A DNA stretch of 64,000 bases from Motacilla alba alba (GCF_015832195.1 NC_052046.1:47564473-47628472); one strand, 5' to 3'. Shown: positions 1-12,604, counted from the stretch's first letter. Numbers and translations are program-made. The notes: generated by a model not told the origin, from the letters alone.

Positions 1-1293
1 CTAAAGTTTGAGTGAGGTTGCATCATTATGATTATCCTCAGGAAACCCTTACAGCAAACAGGGGAGCTGTAGGCTGTGTTGAAGAGTAATAATAACACTT
101 GGCAATGCACTGACAAAGTGCAGTTTTTGAAAGATTTTTACTCCTCTCAGGAGTAAAAGTCACAATTATGTAATACTCAAATGAATTAGCTGCTCAGATG
201 AATTAGCTGTTATACTGCAAATGAGGGTGTATCAATTTCTGGAAGTTCATTTCTTCTTTGAGTATTTGTGTGTGTAGCACCTCTTGAAGATTTAATATCA
301 TCAAAATATATATTTTTATATGTTTATATTCTTTATATGTACAGACAATCAGCTGAAAATTTAGGCCTCTGATTGTAACAAGAATTGAGGCAAGCAAAAT
401 ACCCAGTTACTATATACTTATGTTCAGGTATTTTCCCACATTTTTTGAGAATAACTTCCTACATTTAATTTGGTAGAATAAAAGTACACTAGATTGACAA
501 GTTTCACCTGCTGTTTTATCTAGTTTTAGTTTACATAGATACAGAAAAGTTGTTAAAGATAGAAAAAAAGCTGGATTGCTGACATTTTTCTTTTGCAGAG
601 GTTTGCCATCAAACCTGGCTGATTTAAAATTTATCCTAAAACCTTTCTGGTTTTTGTTTTTAGCTGGAGCTATGAAATGTGGATAAGTTTTGGTTTTGAA
701 TTTTAAAATAAACCTCTTAGAAGCAAGAGACAATAACTCCAAATACTAAATTATCGTACATGAGTAACATGTCTCTGCAATGAAAATGGTCTCACTTTAA
801 AAATGGTTATTTTGCTCACCCATATATTTGATTTTTTTGGGATGCTTCTTTATTTGGCTAACTTGATTCTAGATATCTCAGCCATGGAAAAGTGAAGCTA
901 AGGTTATTGAGTACTTGTACTTCTGGATGTTGAAATCCTATTGTATTAATGTTCAGAGGAGTCTTGTTGATTTTAACAGGCATGTTGCCTAAACCAAAAA
1001 AAATATTACAAAAAAGCATCAAGTCAACTTTTTTTTCATTAGCTAGGCAATCATACTTTCAATTGAAATTTTATGTGTTTTTGGTTTTTAGATCAGTGTG
1101 GAGATCAGGTGAGCAATTTATGGGATTTTAGATGTAGAAAATTCACTTTACAGTGCATATATGAATCTGTTTGCAAAAATTGTATAGTCCCCATAAATAT
1201 GTCTCTCATGATCTTCTGCCTTAGTGGTGTAGTTTGTAATGCAGAAGTCAATGTCTGAAACATGAATTCTTTATTATGTTTGTTTTCTTGTAG
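1..1293 (+). other. MFSD14B: MFSD14B last intron (3' part)
   Basis: AT-rich non-coding DNA ending in a pyrimidine-rich tract and TAG just before the terminal MFSD14B exon. A dibasic acceptor choice is visible: AG at 1292-1293 or AG at 1294-1295. I looked for the preceding transmembrane exon of the transporter and did not find it, so the upstream exon lies outside the window. No repeat family was recognised here. The open frames in this stretch have no recognisable content. Confidence 0.75.
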
Positions 1294-1497
1294 AGAGCTG
1301 TCATTCCTGGCCCCCCCTTCCTGGTTGGAGCGTGCATTGTTCTTCTGGCTTTTCTAGTCGCCTTATTTATTCCTGAGAACAGCAAAGCCAGCAGTACCAA
1401 AAAACACAGCAACAGCATCAGCAGTAGTCTGAGTAACAACCTAGACCAAAGTAATGAAGAGGACATTGAACCGTTGCTGCAGGATAGCAGTGTATGA
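1294..1497 (+). CDS. MFSD14B: MFSD14B terminal coding exon (partial gene, C-terminus)
   Basis: This is the last coding exon of hippocampus-abundant transcript-like protein 1, a 12-pass major-facilitator-superfamily membrane protein whose substrate is not settled. Only the C-terminal 67 codons are present. The frame opens with a proline/glycine motif IPGPPFL, then a hydrophobic segment of about 20 residues (the final transmembrane helix) ending in ALFIPE. A Ser/Asn-rich cytosolic tail follows, and the frame closes with an acidic EEDIEPLLQDSS motif before TGA at 1495-1497. The EPLLQD ending is shared by MFSD14A and MFSD14B. The SKAS, KHSNS and DIEPLLQDSS blocks favour 14B. The exact exon start is 1294 (phase 0, first codon AGA) or 1296 (phase 2, first codon completed by the upstream exon). 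The second would fit a glycine at that position in mammals, as I remember it. The rest of the gene is upstream of the window. Confidence 0.9.
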   Translation, partial: RAVIPGPPFLVGACIVLLAFLVALFIPENSKASSTKKHSNSISSSLSNNLDQSNEEDIEPLLQDSSV

Positions 1498-1817
1498 AGG
1501 CTAAATTCTGAGGGGCCAATGGAACAAATTCATGCACTGAATTGTGGCTCTGGAAGCTCAGTGGGAGTTACAGAGTATCTTGCCTTTGAGAAGAGGGCAG
1601 CTGTGACAGGAGGTCACTTGCTGTGTGCTACTTGAGGTTGATGTCATGTATGCAGGAGTCGTTTTTTAGAACAGCAGGTCACCAGCTGGTGTGATTCTAC
1701 CCAGTATTGGACTGAAATGCTGTGTCAAATTCTGAAATTGGGTAGAAACCTGAATACAGAGACACATTTTTTTTTAAAGTTTGAATGTTTAGTTCCCAAA
1801 ATTGCAAGTTAATGTGA

Positions 1818-1823
1818 AATAAA
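1818..1823 (+). promoter_or_regulatory. MFSD14B: AATAAA poly(A) signal, proximal
   Basis: Canonical hexamer about 320 bases after the stop codon, with a GT-rich stretch about 40 bases downstream (GGTTGTTTT near 1861). It is a plausible proximal cleavage site, but use cannot be shown from sequence alone. Confidence 0.5.
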
Positions 1824-2863
1824 CTGGTTTGAGTCAAAACAATTTGGCCATTGCTATAATAGGTTGTTTTACATTTCTTATGCCTTTTTGTCTGCATCTA
1901 TGCCACAGGTAGTCTTCATAGTATGGGAGGCACTGATCTCTATATAGTTTTGGTACCTGAAATAGTGGTTATCAAGGAAATTCTCAGATATTATTTACTA
2001 GCAAGAAGTCCAGTAGTTACCAGAAAGCAGTGATGAAACTGAGATGGCAGAATTGTGAATGTGTGTGATCACACAGGATAGTACTTAGCCATAAATGAAG
2101 ATCATACAGAAACCCTAAACCCACATTCTGGAATAATCACTTGTGTGCAATTAAAGCAAATCCAGATGGCACCCAAGATCCAGGTCCCATTAATGTTTTG
2201 CTTATAAAAAATAAAATTTTATTATGACAATGAGCAGTGTCAGAAATAGACACTTCTGAGTGGGTGCCAGAATACTTCACATCAAAATATATAGGTATGT
2301 ACTGCATTTCGTCACTTTATCTGCCATATAAACCAATTTTTCCTATTAATTCATTTCACCGCTGCCTTAACTGCTTCTTAGTGTTCAGTTATTAATAATA
2401 TTCAGCCTTCGTATCACGGTCTTACCTGCTGAATATCATAGAGATATTCATATCTTTTTTTTTTTTCTAAAAGATGCTTCAAAGGAGTTATGAATTATTA
2501 CAAATGTGCTAATTTTTAGAGACATTTTATGAAGAAGACAGAGATTTATATGTATTTTACTGCAGTGTAAATGGACTATTAAACCCAACTTTGATGAAGT
2601 ACTCCTATGAATATTTTATATGTATGCAATATATGTAGATATTTGTAAGGAGTTTTAATTTTTCCAGATGGGGTGCTGTGTAAATCATGTATTTATAAAT
2701 GTAATGAGGGTACAGACAGTTATACAGTTTTTTAAAAGGATTGTGTATTGACTGAACAAATTTTAAAAATATATATTTTGAAACTTGTTCCATGTTGAGC
2801 ACAGATAAGAAACCTTTTGTACTATGCAGGTTGGTTTTTAAGTTAATAAGCTTCCTAATGCAT

Positions 2864-2869
2864 AATAAA
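2864..2869 (+). promoter_or_regulatory. MFSD14B: AATAAA poly(A) signal, distal
   Basis: Canonical hexamer followed within 20-70 bases by T-rich and GT-rich sequence, which fits a cleavage site near 2885. A third AATAAA at 2210-2215 sits in an A/T-rich run and is weaker in context. The distal site is the best candidate for the end of the long transcript. Confidence 0.45.
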
Positions 2870-2890
2870 TATAAATATCAAGCTTTCTAG

Positions 2891-3402
2891 GTTTTGTGAC
2901 TAAGTGTCTCTTTTTCCAAGTTCACTGTTGTGCCTTTGCTACTTCAGAGGAGAATTATCCTACTGTTGGATGACAGTACCTCAATTCCTGTTCTGTTTTG
3001 TTGTGTTTCTGTTATCAAGAGTGGTGCAAACCATGCTTTGCTTAGAAATTCCTTGGGTATCTGACATGTTATCCACTGGGGTGGAGAATGAAGGTGCAGA
3101 AAAGCCCTGAGAATAATTTCTGATCTGAACACTACTGCAGAATTAATATGCTTTTTTTTGTGAGGAGGCTTATGTAGCTCTTTTTCTTTGAATTTCTTGT
3201 AATTCAAGCCTGGGCTTTTATGCTGGATAATCTTTTTTTGCTGCAGGCCAGACTGCAGTCAGGTAGGTTTTGTGTGATCCCAGCTTAGAATGTCTTAAAC
3301 TTGATATATGGAATAAAATACAGTATATAAGTGTTAAAGGTAGTATCTGACAAATTTATTACTGCTTATAGTATCCCAGCAATGGATCAGATTTTTGAAG
3401 TA
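2891..3402. other. Intergenic, nothing recognised
   Basis: Single-copy-looking AT-rich DNA between the likely end of MFSD14B and the first CR1. There is no recognised repeat, RNA gene or coding exon. Confidence 0.6.
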
Positions 3403-3875
3403 GAATCTCAAAATCACAGAGTGGTTGGAAGGGACCTTTGAAGGTCATGGGACAGGGACATCTTTCACCAGAACAGGTTGCTCACAGCCACCCTGTCCAA
3501 TCTAGCCTTGAACATATCCAGGACTTTCAGGAGTGGGTTATCTGCAGCTTCTCTGGGCAACCTGTGACAGTGCCTCACCACCCTTATTGCAGAGACTTCC
3601 TTCCCTATATTCAATCTAAACTCAACTCTTTTCATTTTAAAACTCTTACTCTTTGTCCTGTCACTAAATACTTTGGTGAAATGCTGCCTCCTTTCCTAAA
3701 AGTCTTTTTTTATATATTGAAGGGCTCACCCCAGAGCCGCCTTTCCTGCTGGCCGAACAACCACAGCTCTCAGCATGTCTTCATAGGAGAGGTGCTCCAG
3801 TCCTTCAATCATCTGTGGCCTCCTCATTCCAACAAGTCTGTGGTTTCCTGTGCTGGGGAATCCAGAGGTGGATGC
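3403..3875 (-). mobile_element. CR1 LINE 3' fragment
   Basis: Reverse-strand copy of the 3' end of a chicken-repeat-1 LINE. Reading the + strand, the element begins with the 3' tail (AATCACAGAGTGGTTGGAAG), then shows the usual conserved blocks: the 'cctgtccaa...ccttgaac' block near 3490, 'cagtgcctcaccaccc' near 3569, 'tttgtcctgtcact' near 3651 and 'tcataggagaggtgctcca' near 3780. It is 5'-truncated, as almost all CR1 copies are. It diverges noticeably from younger copies in this window, so it is an old insertion. The 148-codon open frame on the + strand is antisense to the LINE and is not a gene. Confidence 0.9.
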
Positions 3876-6800
3876 AAAAGATAATATATTTTAAGCACGC
3901 ACCCTTACTCTATATAAATTATTATATGTACTACTCTGCTAATTAAGTACACAATAAGAAGGTAAAAAGGTAAGCTGTAGATTAGATAAACAATTTTCAA
4001 ATATTTTTATGGGTAGTGTGAAGTATTTTTCTGTTCCCAGTAGAAAATTAGTAAATGATCCTCAGAAATACCTGATGCCTCATTATTTTTAGAAATTTTT
4101 ATTCAAGGCAGTGGTACAGAGATTGGTTCAAAGTGCAATTTAGCTTGATTTTAAACTTCAATATGTATTTAATATCTGTTTTTAGTTTCTGTTATTACTG
4201 AAAAAGATACCTCACAAAGATATTGATCCAAATGGAAAGTGTGTTGAAGGCTGTGCTTACTAAATCATGATCCTCGTTTTTCAGTCCTGCCCACTACTTA
4301 TGCAAAGGTGTATTAAAGTTCAGATTCATACTCAGCTAGGAAGTTTCTGTTTTCCCTCATGTCAGTCAGTTGGATTTGCAAACTAATTGAAAGGTCTTGA
4401 ATTTTTGTGTTATTAACAAATTGATTAAAAAACTTCCCTCTGGAAGATATTTTAAAAAGAGTTAGAAAGTTACTTCCCTGTAGAAGTGTACAGATAGTAG
4501 AGGTTTTTATGGGTGAGACTTCTACACTTCTTTTTGCAACAAAATTGCATGATAATGGAAACATTTTCAAACTTCTGTTTTTAAAATGCTCCCTCCATAA
4601 AATAATTTTATTTTAAAAAGGAATTTTTTCCTGCTTATTGTTAGAACAACATCTTTATCTTGAGGAGATGCATTGAATGCTTTTATTTTTCAAAAATATT
4701 GGCATAGTACTGGCAGGCCCTTTTCGTCACAGAAAAGGTCAGGAGATGTGGAACAACTACTTTTCTTTCATTGAAAGAAAAATGTAAATTTGACATGGGA
4801 TAATCAGTGATCCCCTGTAGTATAAAAGACTTTCATGGTAACTCCCCATCTGTTTCCAAGGTATTGTAAAGATTCTAATATTGAAAGGTCTTGTTTTTAT
4901 GCAATTACCACATTGATGACAATGTAGGACTTTGTGTGCTTTTATCTCCAGTTTATTTGCTGCACCAGTGAGTGATGTGGCATGCCCATGAGTGATCCAG
5001 TGACTAAATTTCAGTCTTGAAAATTAGTCTACCTTATCCTTAAGGTAATCTACTTCTTCAGTCTACCTTATCCTTAGATCCCTTTTTCCTAAGGGATTCT
5101 ATCAAAGCAGCCACTTCATCAGTGGTTGCACTTGTACAGTTTTTCCACAAAACAGAACTTTATTTAAAGGAACAGTTTACTGTTGAGCAGCTGCCTTTTC
5201 TATTACATCTTTTTATCAGGGATTGACTAAAAAGTTGTTCTTTATGTACTTAATCATGTAAAAAAACCTAGCAAGTACCTTAAACTGAGACAGGTTAGGA
5301 ACACTTGTAGTTCCAAATCTCCCACCACTTGTTCCAATATTTGTTTGTTCAAGCCTTCAGCATTCTTTTTCAAACTTCAGAGTGTTTTCTGTGAAAATCG
5401 TGAAATAATGGATTGAATATCACAGGACTTCAAACATAGCTGAAAAAACTTACAAAGGTTGTTCTTCATGTCCTGGATGACTAATTTCTAAATGCCCTGT
5501 GGCTCCATATGATTGTTAGCTAATGCCTAAAGGTACAATATGCACTGAAAAAGAGATTCATTGTTAGCAATAACACTTGTAAATTTGTATTTCAAATACT
5601 TTGATTGTTTTCAATTTTTTTGGCCAACTTTTTCTCAAATTCGACTACATTGTCAGTGATACTACCATGAAAAGTTGTTGATGAAGGACTTACTCTAGGA
5701 GCAGAAGTATCACCTCTGGAACTTGTCTGTTTGTGCTTGCATAATTTGTATTACCTTTGATCTGCATTGTTTTTTTCCAGACCCTTTTTGAGAGACTAGG
5801 TAATTTTCTGAAGGTTAGTTTAGTTGCAAATAGGTAATACAGTCCACAGATGTGCTTAATGGGGCACATGTGTCAGTATAATGAAAATGAAAGGAAGACT
5901 GAGGGTATCAGTGTCAACTTCCTTCTGCATTGAGAAGTACCCAGTCTTCCTCAAGGGTAGCTTGTGTTAGGTAAAAAATAAACAGTAACTAAAGCTTTCC
6001 TTGTTGTAACCCTGAAGCGTGCTTAACTTCCAGGTAGGAAGCCATTGCACCACAACATGTTTTATTGCAATGTAGCAACATGCAGTAAGACTAAGACAGT
6101 GCTTCACTTCCTCAGTGTGGTAATGGGCATGCTTCTTTGGGGCAGCTGCTGATCTCTGTGTGGAGCTGTGCTTCTGATCCAGAGAAACAAAGTTCTAGTT
6201 GTTCTGATAAATTTTACCTTTCTTGATTTTTTTCTTCTTTTTTTATCTATTTTTTTCAGAAGAAATCGAACACAGTTTCTCCACCCCCCTCCAAACAAAC
6301 AAACAAACAAACAAAAAAGCAGGGAAAGATATTATGAATTAACAGTACAAAGATCTGGAAAACTATACCTGGGAGAACTTCTTTCCTTTTCCTTTGTCCT
6401 CAGAAATTTTGCTCTGTTGTGTACGTGCATTTATTGTGAAAATATGATGCCACTGTATTTTGATTATAATATACTAGAAGATCATAATAAAAGCTGTGAT
6501 AAATAAACCAATTACTTTGATTGTTTCACCAGGCATGCTAAGCAATCTGTTATATATATACTAGCATTATTATGTCTCCTAACAAGAAGAGAATGTGATT
6601 TTAAATGTTCTTTAAAAATTTTTGTCATACTTTTCTGTTGTGGTCCCATAGCTTTCACTCACAGGATCTTCCAAGCTCTCTTGGCTAAGCTGAGACACGT
6701 CCTGGTCAACCTGAAAAAGTTGGTGAACTTTTGGATGAGTAGATGCAGAATAGTCTATTTTTTATGTGATTGAGGAAACTGAACATTACTTCTAGTCCTC

Positions 6801-9800
6801 TGTTTAGTGGCATGCTGTCTCATGGGCTCCATTTCAGGAGCTTAGTGGTGAGATTGATCTAGGAGTAAAATCTTGAATCCAGCATGTGTAAAGAACTAAA
6901 TTGAATCAATTTTGTATTTCCTAGACTATTTTTCTTGAACAGGTCATACAGAAAAGAAGGTGCTGTTAGTCTTCACCCATTGTCTAAAAAGAGTAGTCTT
7001 GCTCTCTTTTCTGAAAGAATACTGCAGTAAGAGAATAGAAGATGCTGGGCATGGTTCAGGGTACAGTCCCAGGCCTAGCATTGCTACTCTGCTGCCCTTG
7101 CAGTCTATTTTCTCTTGCTGTAAAAGTGCCTTTATATATTGCATTTTCAGCACTAACACCTTTAAAGTAAATGTGTTCAAATCCTTCCTTAATTTGAAAG
7201 TAAATGCTGCATCACCAGCTGAATCTCTGAGAATTACAGAGCTGCATGATTTAAGTGCAATTGACTGCGTTACCTGCTAGCAGTTTGGAAGTCAATATTT
7301 TTTATAGTCCTTTTTTCTGTTGACATGAAAAAATGGCCACTTCTGATTGCACACCCCAGTGAGAACTTAGGCTTACGGATTTCAGAAAATTGCTGTTATC
7401 TGAAATGTCCCTTAACTGATGCCTGATGGATACCTTAATGCTTAGGTGTCAATATAATTGTGTAAGAAACAGGCTGTAAAGAAAACTGTGCTGCTAGCTC
7501 TACTCATCTGAGTGTAGGCAAAAATCTGCTCAGCAGGACCTTACTTGATGATGATGCAAGAAAAACTATTGGTGAATAACAGGCAGGCAACTTCATTCAT
7601 AAATTACTTTTCTACACAGGTGGAAAGTGTTATCTTGAAAACTTTGCAGTGTTTGTATTGTTTTGTTCAAAAAATCTGTTTTAAAAAAGTTTTATAGGCA
7701 ATTATTTTTTTCCCTTCTCCTCCTCCTAGTTTTGATGAGTATTTTTAAGCATATTTTACACTTTGGAGCAAGTGAAAGTGTAGTCTTTTACTGCAGTCTT
7801 TTCTGAAAATCCTATTGAGTTCTCTTTAAGTAAGAGAAACTTAATCATATATGGGGGTGTCTGCTTTATCCCATGCAGGTACCATTTTTGATAACTTAAT
7901 GCTGTTTCACAGTGCAGTGGTTCAAACATCCTCTGAAAAGCAGTGAAGGGGAAAACCAAAGCATGACAAAATTGTTTTAGTAACAGACTGAAGTGTTAAG
8001 CACTGAAGAAAAAAGTTAAACATGCAGGTCTAAGCATCCTTCCATGTTGCTTAAAGCCCAAAAGCAGCTTTTTCTTGCTATCTATGCTTGCCTGCATAAT
8101 AAACAAAATGTATTTTTTCATAGTTGGCATCATCTGTAACTGGCATCTAAATAGCTGAAATATCACACTTGCCCAGCTACCTAGTCCTAGAATGCTTTGT
8201 GCTCATGCTTAAATGCATTGAGAATGTTAATTCAGTGCATCTAGTGGTTCCAGAAAGTTCAAAACATATTAAGAAGAATAGTAGCATATTTTAAGTACAA
8301 TATTTAAAGATACATTCCAAAGGTGTACTTTATATATGTATTTAACACTGAAAAAAAAAACAACTGAAAAGGAAGATTGAGAAATATAAATATTCACTAG
8401 ACTATGCTATCTAAAGTGAATTGCATTCTGCATATCCTTGTCAGGCACACATTTTGACCTCAGAGAGATGTTGCAGGCCTCTGTGCAGTCCTTAGAGGAA
8501 AAAGTTGTTTGGAGAGCTGATAATTTGTGACTTTAACTGAGTGGTTAAGAATTTAATCTTCTTGGACAATAGATTTCCATTTTTCCTCAAGAAGTAAGCT
8601 CTCCCTACCAATGAGTTAGCTTTCATTTTTCAGACATGAAGGCATGTTTGGGAAAGCACCTTGGGAAATACAGAGCACCAGAAACTCTTAATGATCCTGG
8701 AACCAAGTAATCAAAATAAATTCAGGTTTTTTTCTTTTTATTTTTAGTACAAATCAGGTACAAAAAACAGAAGATGTTGCAAGATCAAGAGAAGAACTTA
8801 ATTTTTAGTGTTTTAGAATAATTCTGAAATTATTTGTATGTGTATGAAATACATCAACAGCACCACAGCTGCCCTTCCTGAAGGTGACAGGAAAGAAAAA
8901 TGTGATAAAGGTCAGACTGTCAGGCAGCCTATTATGAGCAAAACACTTTCCTAGGATAGAGCGTCGCCAAGGGTGGGCTGGTTCCACCTTGACATTACAG
9001 CGTCTGTCAAAAGGAAAAACAACTCATGACTCCAGGTAATAACTGAAGGTAGTAAAAACAACTCATTTGCCCTATTTCTTCCATCTCTAGGGGGAAAAAT
9101 ACATCAAGCTACCATGTAGCAATCATATTAAAAAGTTCTGCACAGTTGCCTCAAGCAGTTGGTTGAGGTCTTTTACTTTATTACAAAATACACAAAAGTA
9201 AAAGCTTATCTCTAAGTTTATGGAAGGAGCTCATGGTAAATATATTTGAATTTATTTGTTTTTATTCAGTGTTAAACATAGTCATATTTGGAGAAAGAGC
9301 AATAAAAATGGAACAGTGAAGATGTGTACCTTTAGAGGTAAATTTTTAAAATTCTCTTTTAAAATTTTTCCCTAATTGCAAAGGCTTCAGTCTCAACCTA
9401 AGAGTTTCAGCTTATGTTATTTTATTTCTTGCATGACTACCAGAAATGCCAAGCTACCTAGAACAGAGTGCAAATAGGGTAATTAAGTGTATTAAAAGTG
9501 CATTTGAGAAGGTGTGGTATTAGTGAAGAGAAGGAAAGAAGACAGTATGACTTTCTAACCCACTGTATTTTTAAATCTGATAAAAAAACCTCATGAGGTA
9601 AGCAGGGTTTATCTGTATAAAGTTACATGAAAGATTAACAATGGTTGCAGAAAGTTTTGTTAATATCATTTTGATAAAAGGAGTTTTCCTTGCAGACCTA
9701 GCTTTGAATGGAAATATTTTTGACATGACATTGATCAATGATTTTGGCGAATGTTATATCTGAAATATACCTAGATTTTTGAATTTAAACTGATGAATCA

Positions 9801-11556
9801 AAAGCTAGTAAGAAAATCTGCACAGCAAACTTGATCTCTGAAAACTGAGAAATAGCCTTCAAAGAAGACAATTCAACCCCATCTCACATTGCCATTTTCC
9901 TCTGATACCCTGTGTGCCACAAACTTACAGGAAACGGGGGGAAACTTACACCTTCAGGTAACTTGTCCTATAAGATGGAAGGCTTCAACAGCCACAAGTC
10001 TCAGGTGTCCATTTTGCTACTGATACCAATAGGATACACTTTCTTAACTACAATGCTTCAAAAATGTCTTATGTCTATTTGTTCATGATGCAATATTATT
10101 TTCACCCTTCAGTGACAATTCTTTTCTGCCCATGCAAATTTTGAGGTTTGTAGCATTTGGTACGTGACAGCGTTTAGCAGCAAATACCCATGCTTTAATT
10201 GGAGTGTTTACGTGCTTGTTATAAAAGGAATGTTAGTTTGATGCTGTCTTTGATGCTGTGTAGCTTTTGTCCTGCATAAAAACAAGACCTGAAAGGCTGA
10301 CACAGGAGTCCTATTTAGAGCACGGAATGTGCTGATCACTTGAGACTTGACTGCATTGTTTCTTTACTGCCTAAGGTTGTGGTGATAATCCCATTGGCGG
10401 GAGGGACTGAAAGTGTCTGTCACTGCTAGTTGCAGATGTCTGGAAAGCCTACTGTTAGCAGCAAAAAATACCAGAAAATCTTGGCTTTTGTTATCACAGC
10501 GTCTGCTGTCACGTCATGGTCTCAAGAGTACTGTAAGGTTCAGGTGTCATTGTAAAAAGATAGTACCACTTTATTCCTATGAGAAATTAGTCATAGAAGA
10601 AAACCTTAGCTTAGGAAGTAGTACATCCATCCACAAACCCCAGAGTGGTATTTGAGTTAGAAAATGTCTTAAGGCACTGAGCTTCAAATACTTGGGAAAA
10701 ACATCATACATGCTTCTTCGATGTTAGTCTGAGACCTTGTCAGCTCTTTTAGACGATACGACACCAGTGTTATATCAAAAAGGTACTGAACTATCTGATA
10801 AAATTATATCTGGCATCACCCTTAAAACACAAAAACCTTTACCAACTGGACGCAAACTGTGGTTCTAATGCTAAATAAGACAATCCCCAGGACAGACATC
10901 CTGCGGAAGTGAAAAGTCCTTGTTATCTCTTTGAAAGTGCCAGTTGTGAAATCTGAGATCAGTTTCATTAATGCATCCTGTGGACACACTAAAAACCCTC
11001 ACCTATTAATGCACAATCTTGTAGTCTTTGTTGTCCAAGTCTTGCAAAATTTTAGTGAGCTTGAACAGTTTTCTTCTGTTTGTGTACAGATTAACCTGTG
11101 TTTCATTAACTTGAAAAAGAATTTATTTAAATAATATCCAAAAATACTCACCCTCTGTGCAGTAGAAATATGTTTGCTGAAACAGGTGATGGCAAGTAGA
11201 GCACACTCCTGTTTTATAATTAAATGTTGTAAATATCAGAATACCTTTGGCAAGAGTCAGCTGTTGTGTTAAAAAATCCTGCAATTGAAAGTAGTCAGAC
11301 ACAGAAGGAGTCATGCCTCTGTGAGGTTAGATGGTTAGATGTTTAGCACATGCCCCATTATTGAAAAAACAAATGGAAGCAAAGATAATTAACTTAGAGA
11401 ATGTATAAATGTTTACACCAAAAATATTAAGACTGGTGTAACTGAAGTGTTAATGGAAGAATGTATTAAAGCCTTAGAAACAGCCAAGCAAGGATATGGT
11501 ATGTATTAATTGCTACAGAATGCCGTATATAGTTTTTCATTCATATTCCTTTATAG
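3876..11556. other. Repeat-poor intergenic DNA
   Basis: About 7.7 kb with no recognisable CR1 or LTR copy and no convincing exon. Small local features include a 20-base imperfect direct repeat (agtctaccttatcctta) near 5022 and 5058, and a CAAA run at 6292-6314. Open frames up to 112 codons here are AT-biased and show no domain. Whether any part is conserved among birds cannot be judged from one sequence. Confidence 0.6.
6292..6314. repeat. (CAAA)n microsatellite
   Basis: Five to six tandem CAAA units directly after a short C-rich run. The repeat is simple and uninterrupted. Confidence 0.85.
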
Positions 11557-12604
11557 TGTCATGTGTTGACATTGGCTGGATGCCGGGCACTCACAAAAAG
11601 TTGCTTGCTCACTCCTCTCTGCTGCTGGGCAGGGGAGAGAAATGTAACAAAGGGTTCATGAATTGACATAAGGACCAGGAGAAATCACTCATCAAATATC
11701 ATCGGGGTAAAACAGGCTCAAATTAGAGACATAAAGTGAATTTATTACTAACACAACCAGAGCAGGATAATGACAAGTAAAAAAAGCTCTTGAAAACACC
11801 TTCCGCTCCCTGCTTCCTCCTTCCCAAGCTCTACCTCTTTATCCCAGTGGTGCAAGTGGACAGGGAATGGGGATTATGGTAAATTCATCAGCCATGGTTT
11901 ATCCCTCTGCTCAGCGGGTGGAGTCATTCCATGGGGACCCTCCCACGGGAGACAGTTCTCCGTTAACTTCTCTGATGTGAGTCCCTTTCAAGAGCAGCAA
12001 CTCCCTGTGAGCTGCTGCAATGTGAGTCCCTCCCATGGACACACAGTCCCCCCAAAACTGCTGCAGTGTGGATCATTCTTTCGTGGGGTGCAGTCCTTCA
12101 AGGAGATTCCACAGATCTCTCATGGAACCACAGGCATTCCCCTCCTTTCAGGCATTCCCTTCCTCTGGTATGGAGCTCCTCTGCAGGCTGTGGGTGGATC
12201 TCAGCATCCCCATGGACCTCCATGGGCTGCAGGGGCACAGCTGCTTCACCATGGACTGCACCAAGCAAGGGCTGCAAGACAATCTCAGCTCTGATGCCAG
12301 GAGCACCTCCTGCCCCCTCTTCACTGACGTCAGTGTCTGTAGAGTTGTTCCACTCACATGTTCTCACTCTGCTCTTCTTTGGCTGGAATTGAAAATGTGC
12401 CAACAATTTTTTTTAAATTTCTTCTTAAATATGTTATCACAGAGGCCTTACTACCATTTATAACTGGCTCAGTCTTGGTCAACAGCACACCCATCTTTGG
12501 AGTCACCAGGAGCTGGCTCTTTTGGACATTCCAATAGCTTCTCAAAGAAGCCACCTCTGTGGCCCCCCTGCTACCAAAAAAACTGGCGGTACAAACCCAA
12601 CACA
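11557..12604 (-). mobile_element. ERVL-type solo LTR, about 1.05 kb
   Basis: A TG...CA-bounded unit matching, from memory, the long LTRs of bird ERVL elements. It has the block starting TGTCATG and 'ggctggatgcc', an internal set of degenerate repeats around 'tgtgagtccctcccatgg' (11960-12100), and the closing block 'cccctgctaccaaaaa' running to 'caaacccaacaca'. The reverse strand gives AATAAA (TTTATT at 11741-11746 on +), so the LTR probably reads on the minus strand. Flanks 11552-11556 (TATAG) and 12605-12609 (GATAG) agree at four of five bases, consistent with a 5-base ERVL target duplication. No internal gag, pol or env sequence is attached, so it is a solo LTR left by recombination. Open frames of 102-142 codons inside it are chance. 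Confidence 0.85.

Larger units (their letters stand above)
1498..2890 (+). other. MFSD14B: MFSD14B 3' UTR (extent inferred)
   Basis: Non-coding sequence after the stop codon, with candidate poly(A) signals at 1818-1823, 2210-2215 and 2864-2869. The 3' limit is an inference from the last of these, which is followed by T/GT-rich sequence at 2885-2935. A short transcript of about 350 bases of UTR and a long one of about 1.4 kb are both possible. No repeat family is recognised inside. Confidence 0.5.

Noticed and set aside
1092..1108. A 17-base candidate micro-exon with a good acceptor (tttttggtttttag) and donor (GTGAGC) in the MFSD14B intron
   Set aside because: Seventeen bases would shift the frame. 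The sequence has no match to the expected protein, and such decoy pairs are common by chance.
3438..3884. 148-codon + strand open frame
   Set aside because: It lies wholly inside a minus-strand CR1 and reads its antisense.
11977..12463. Overlapping frames of 102-142 codons
   Set aside because: They fall inside the ERVL-type LTR, which does not code for protein.
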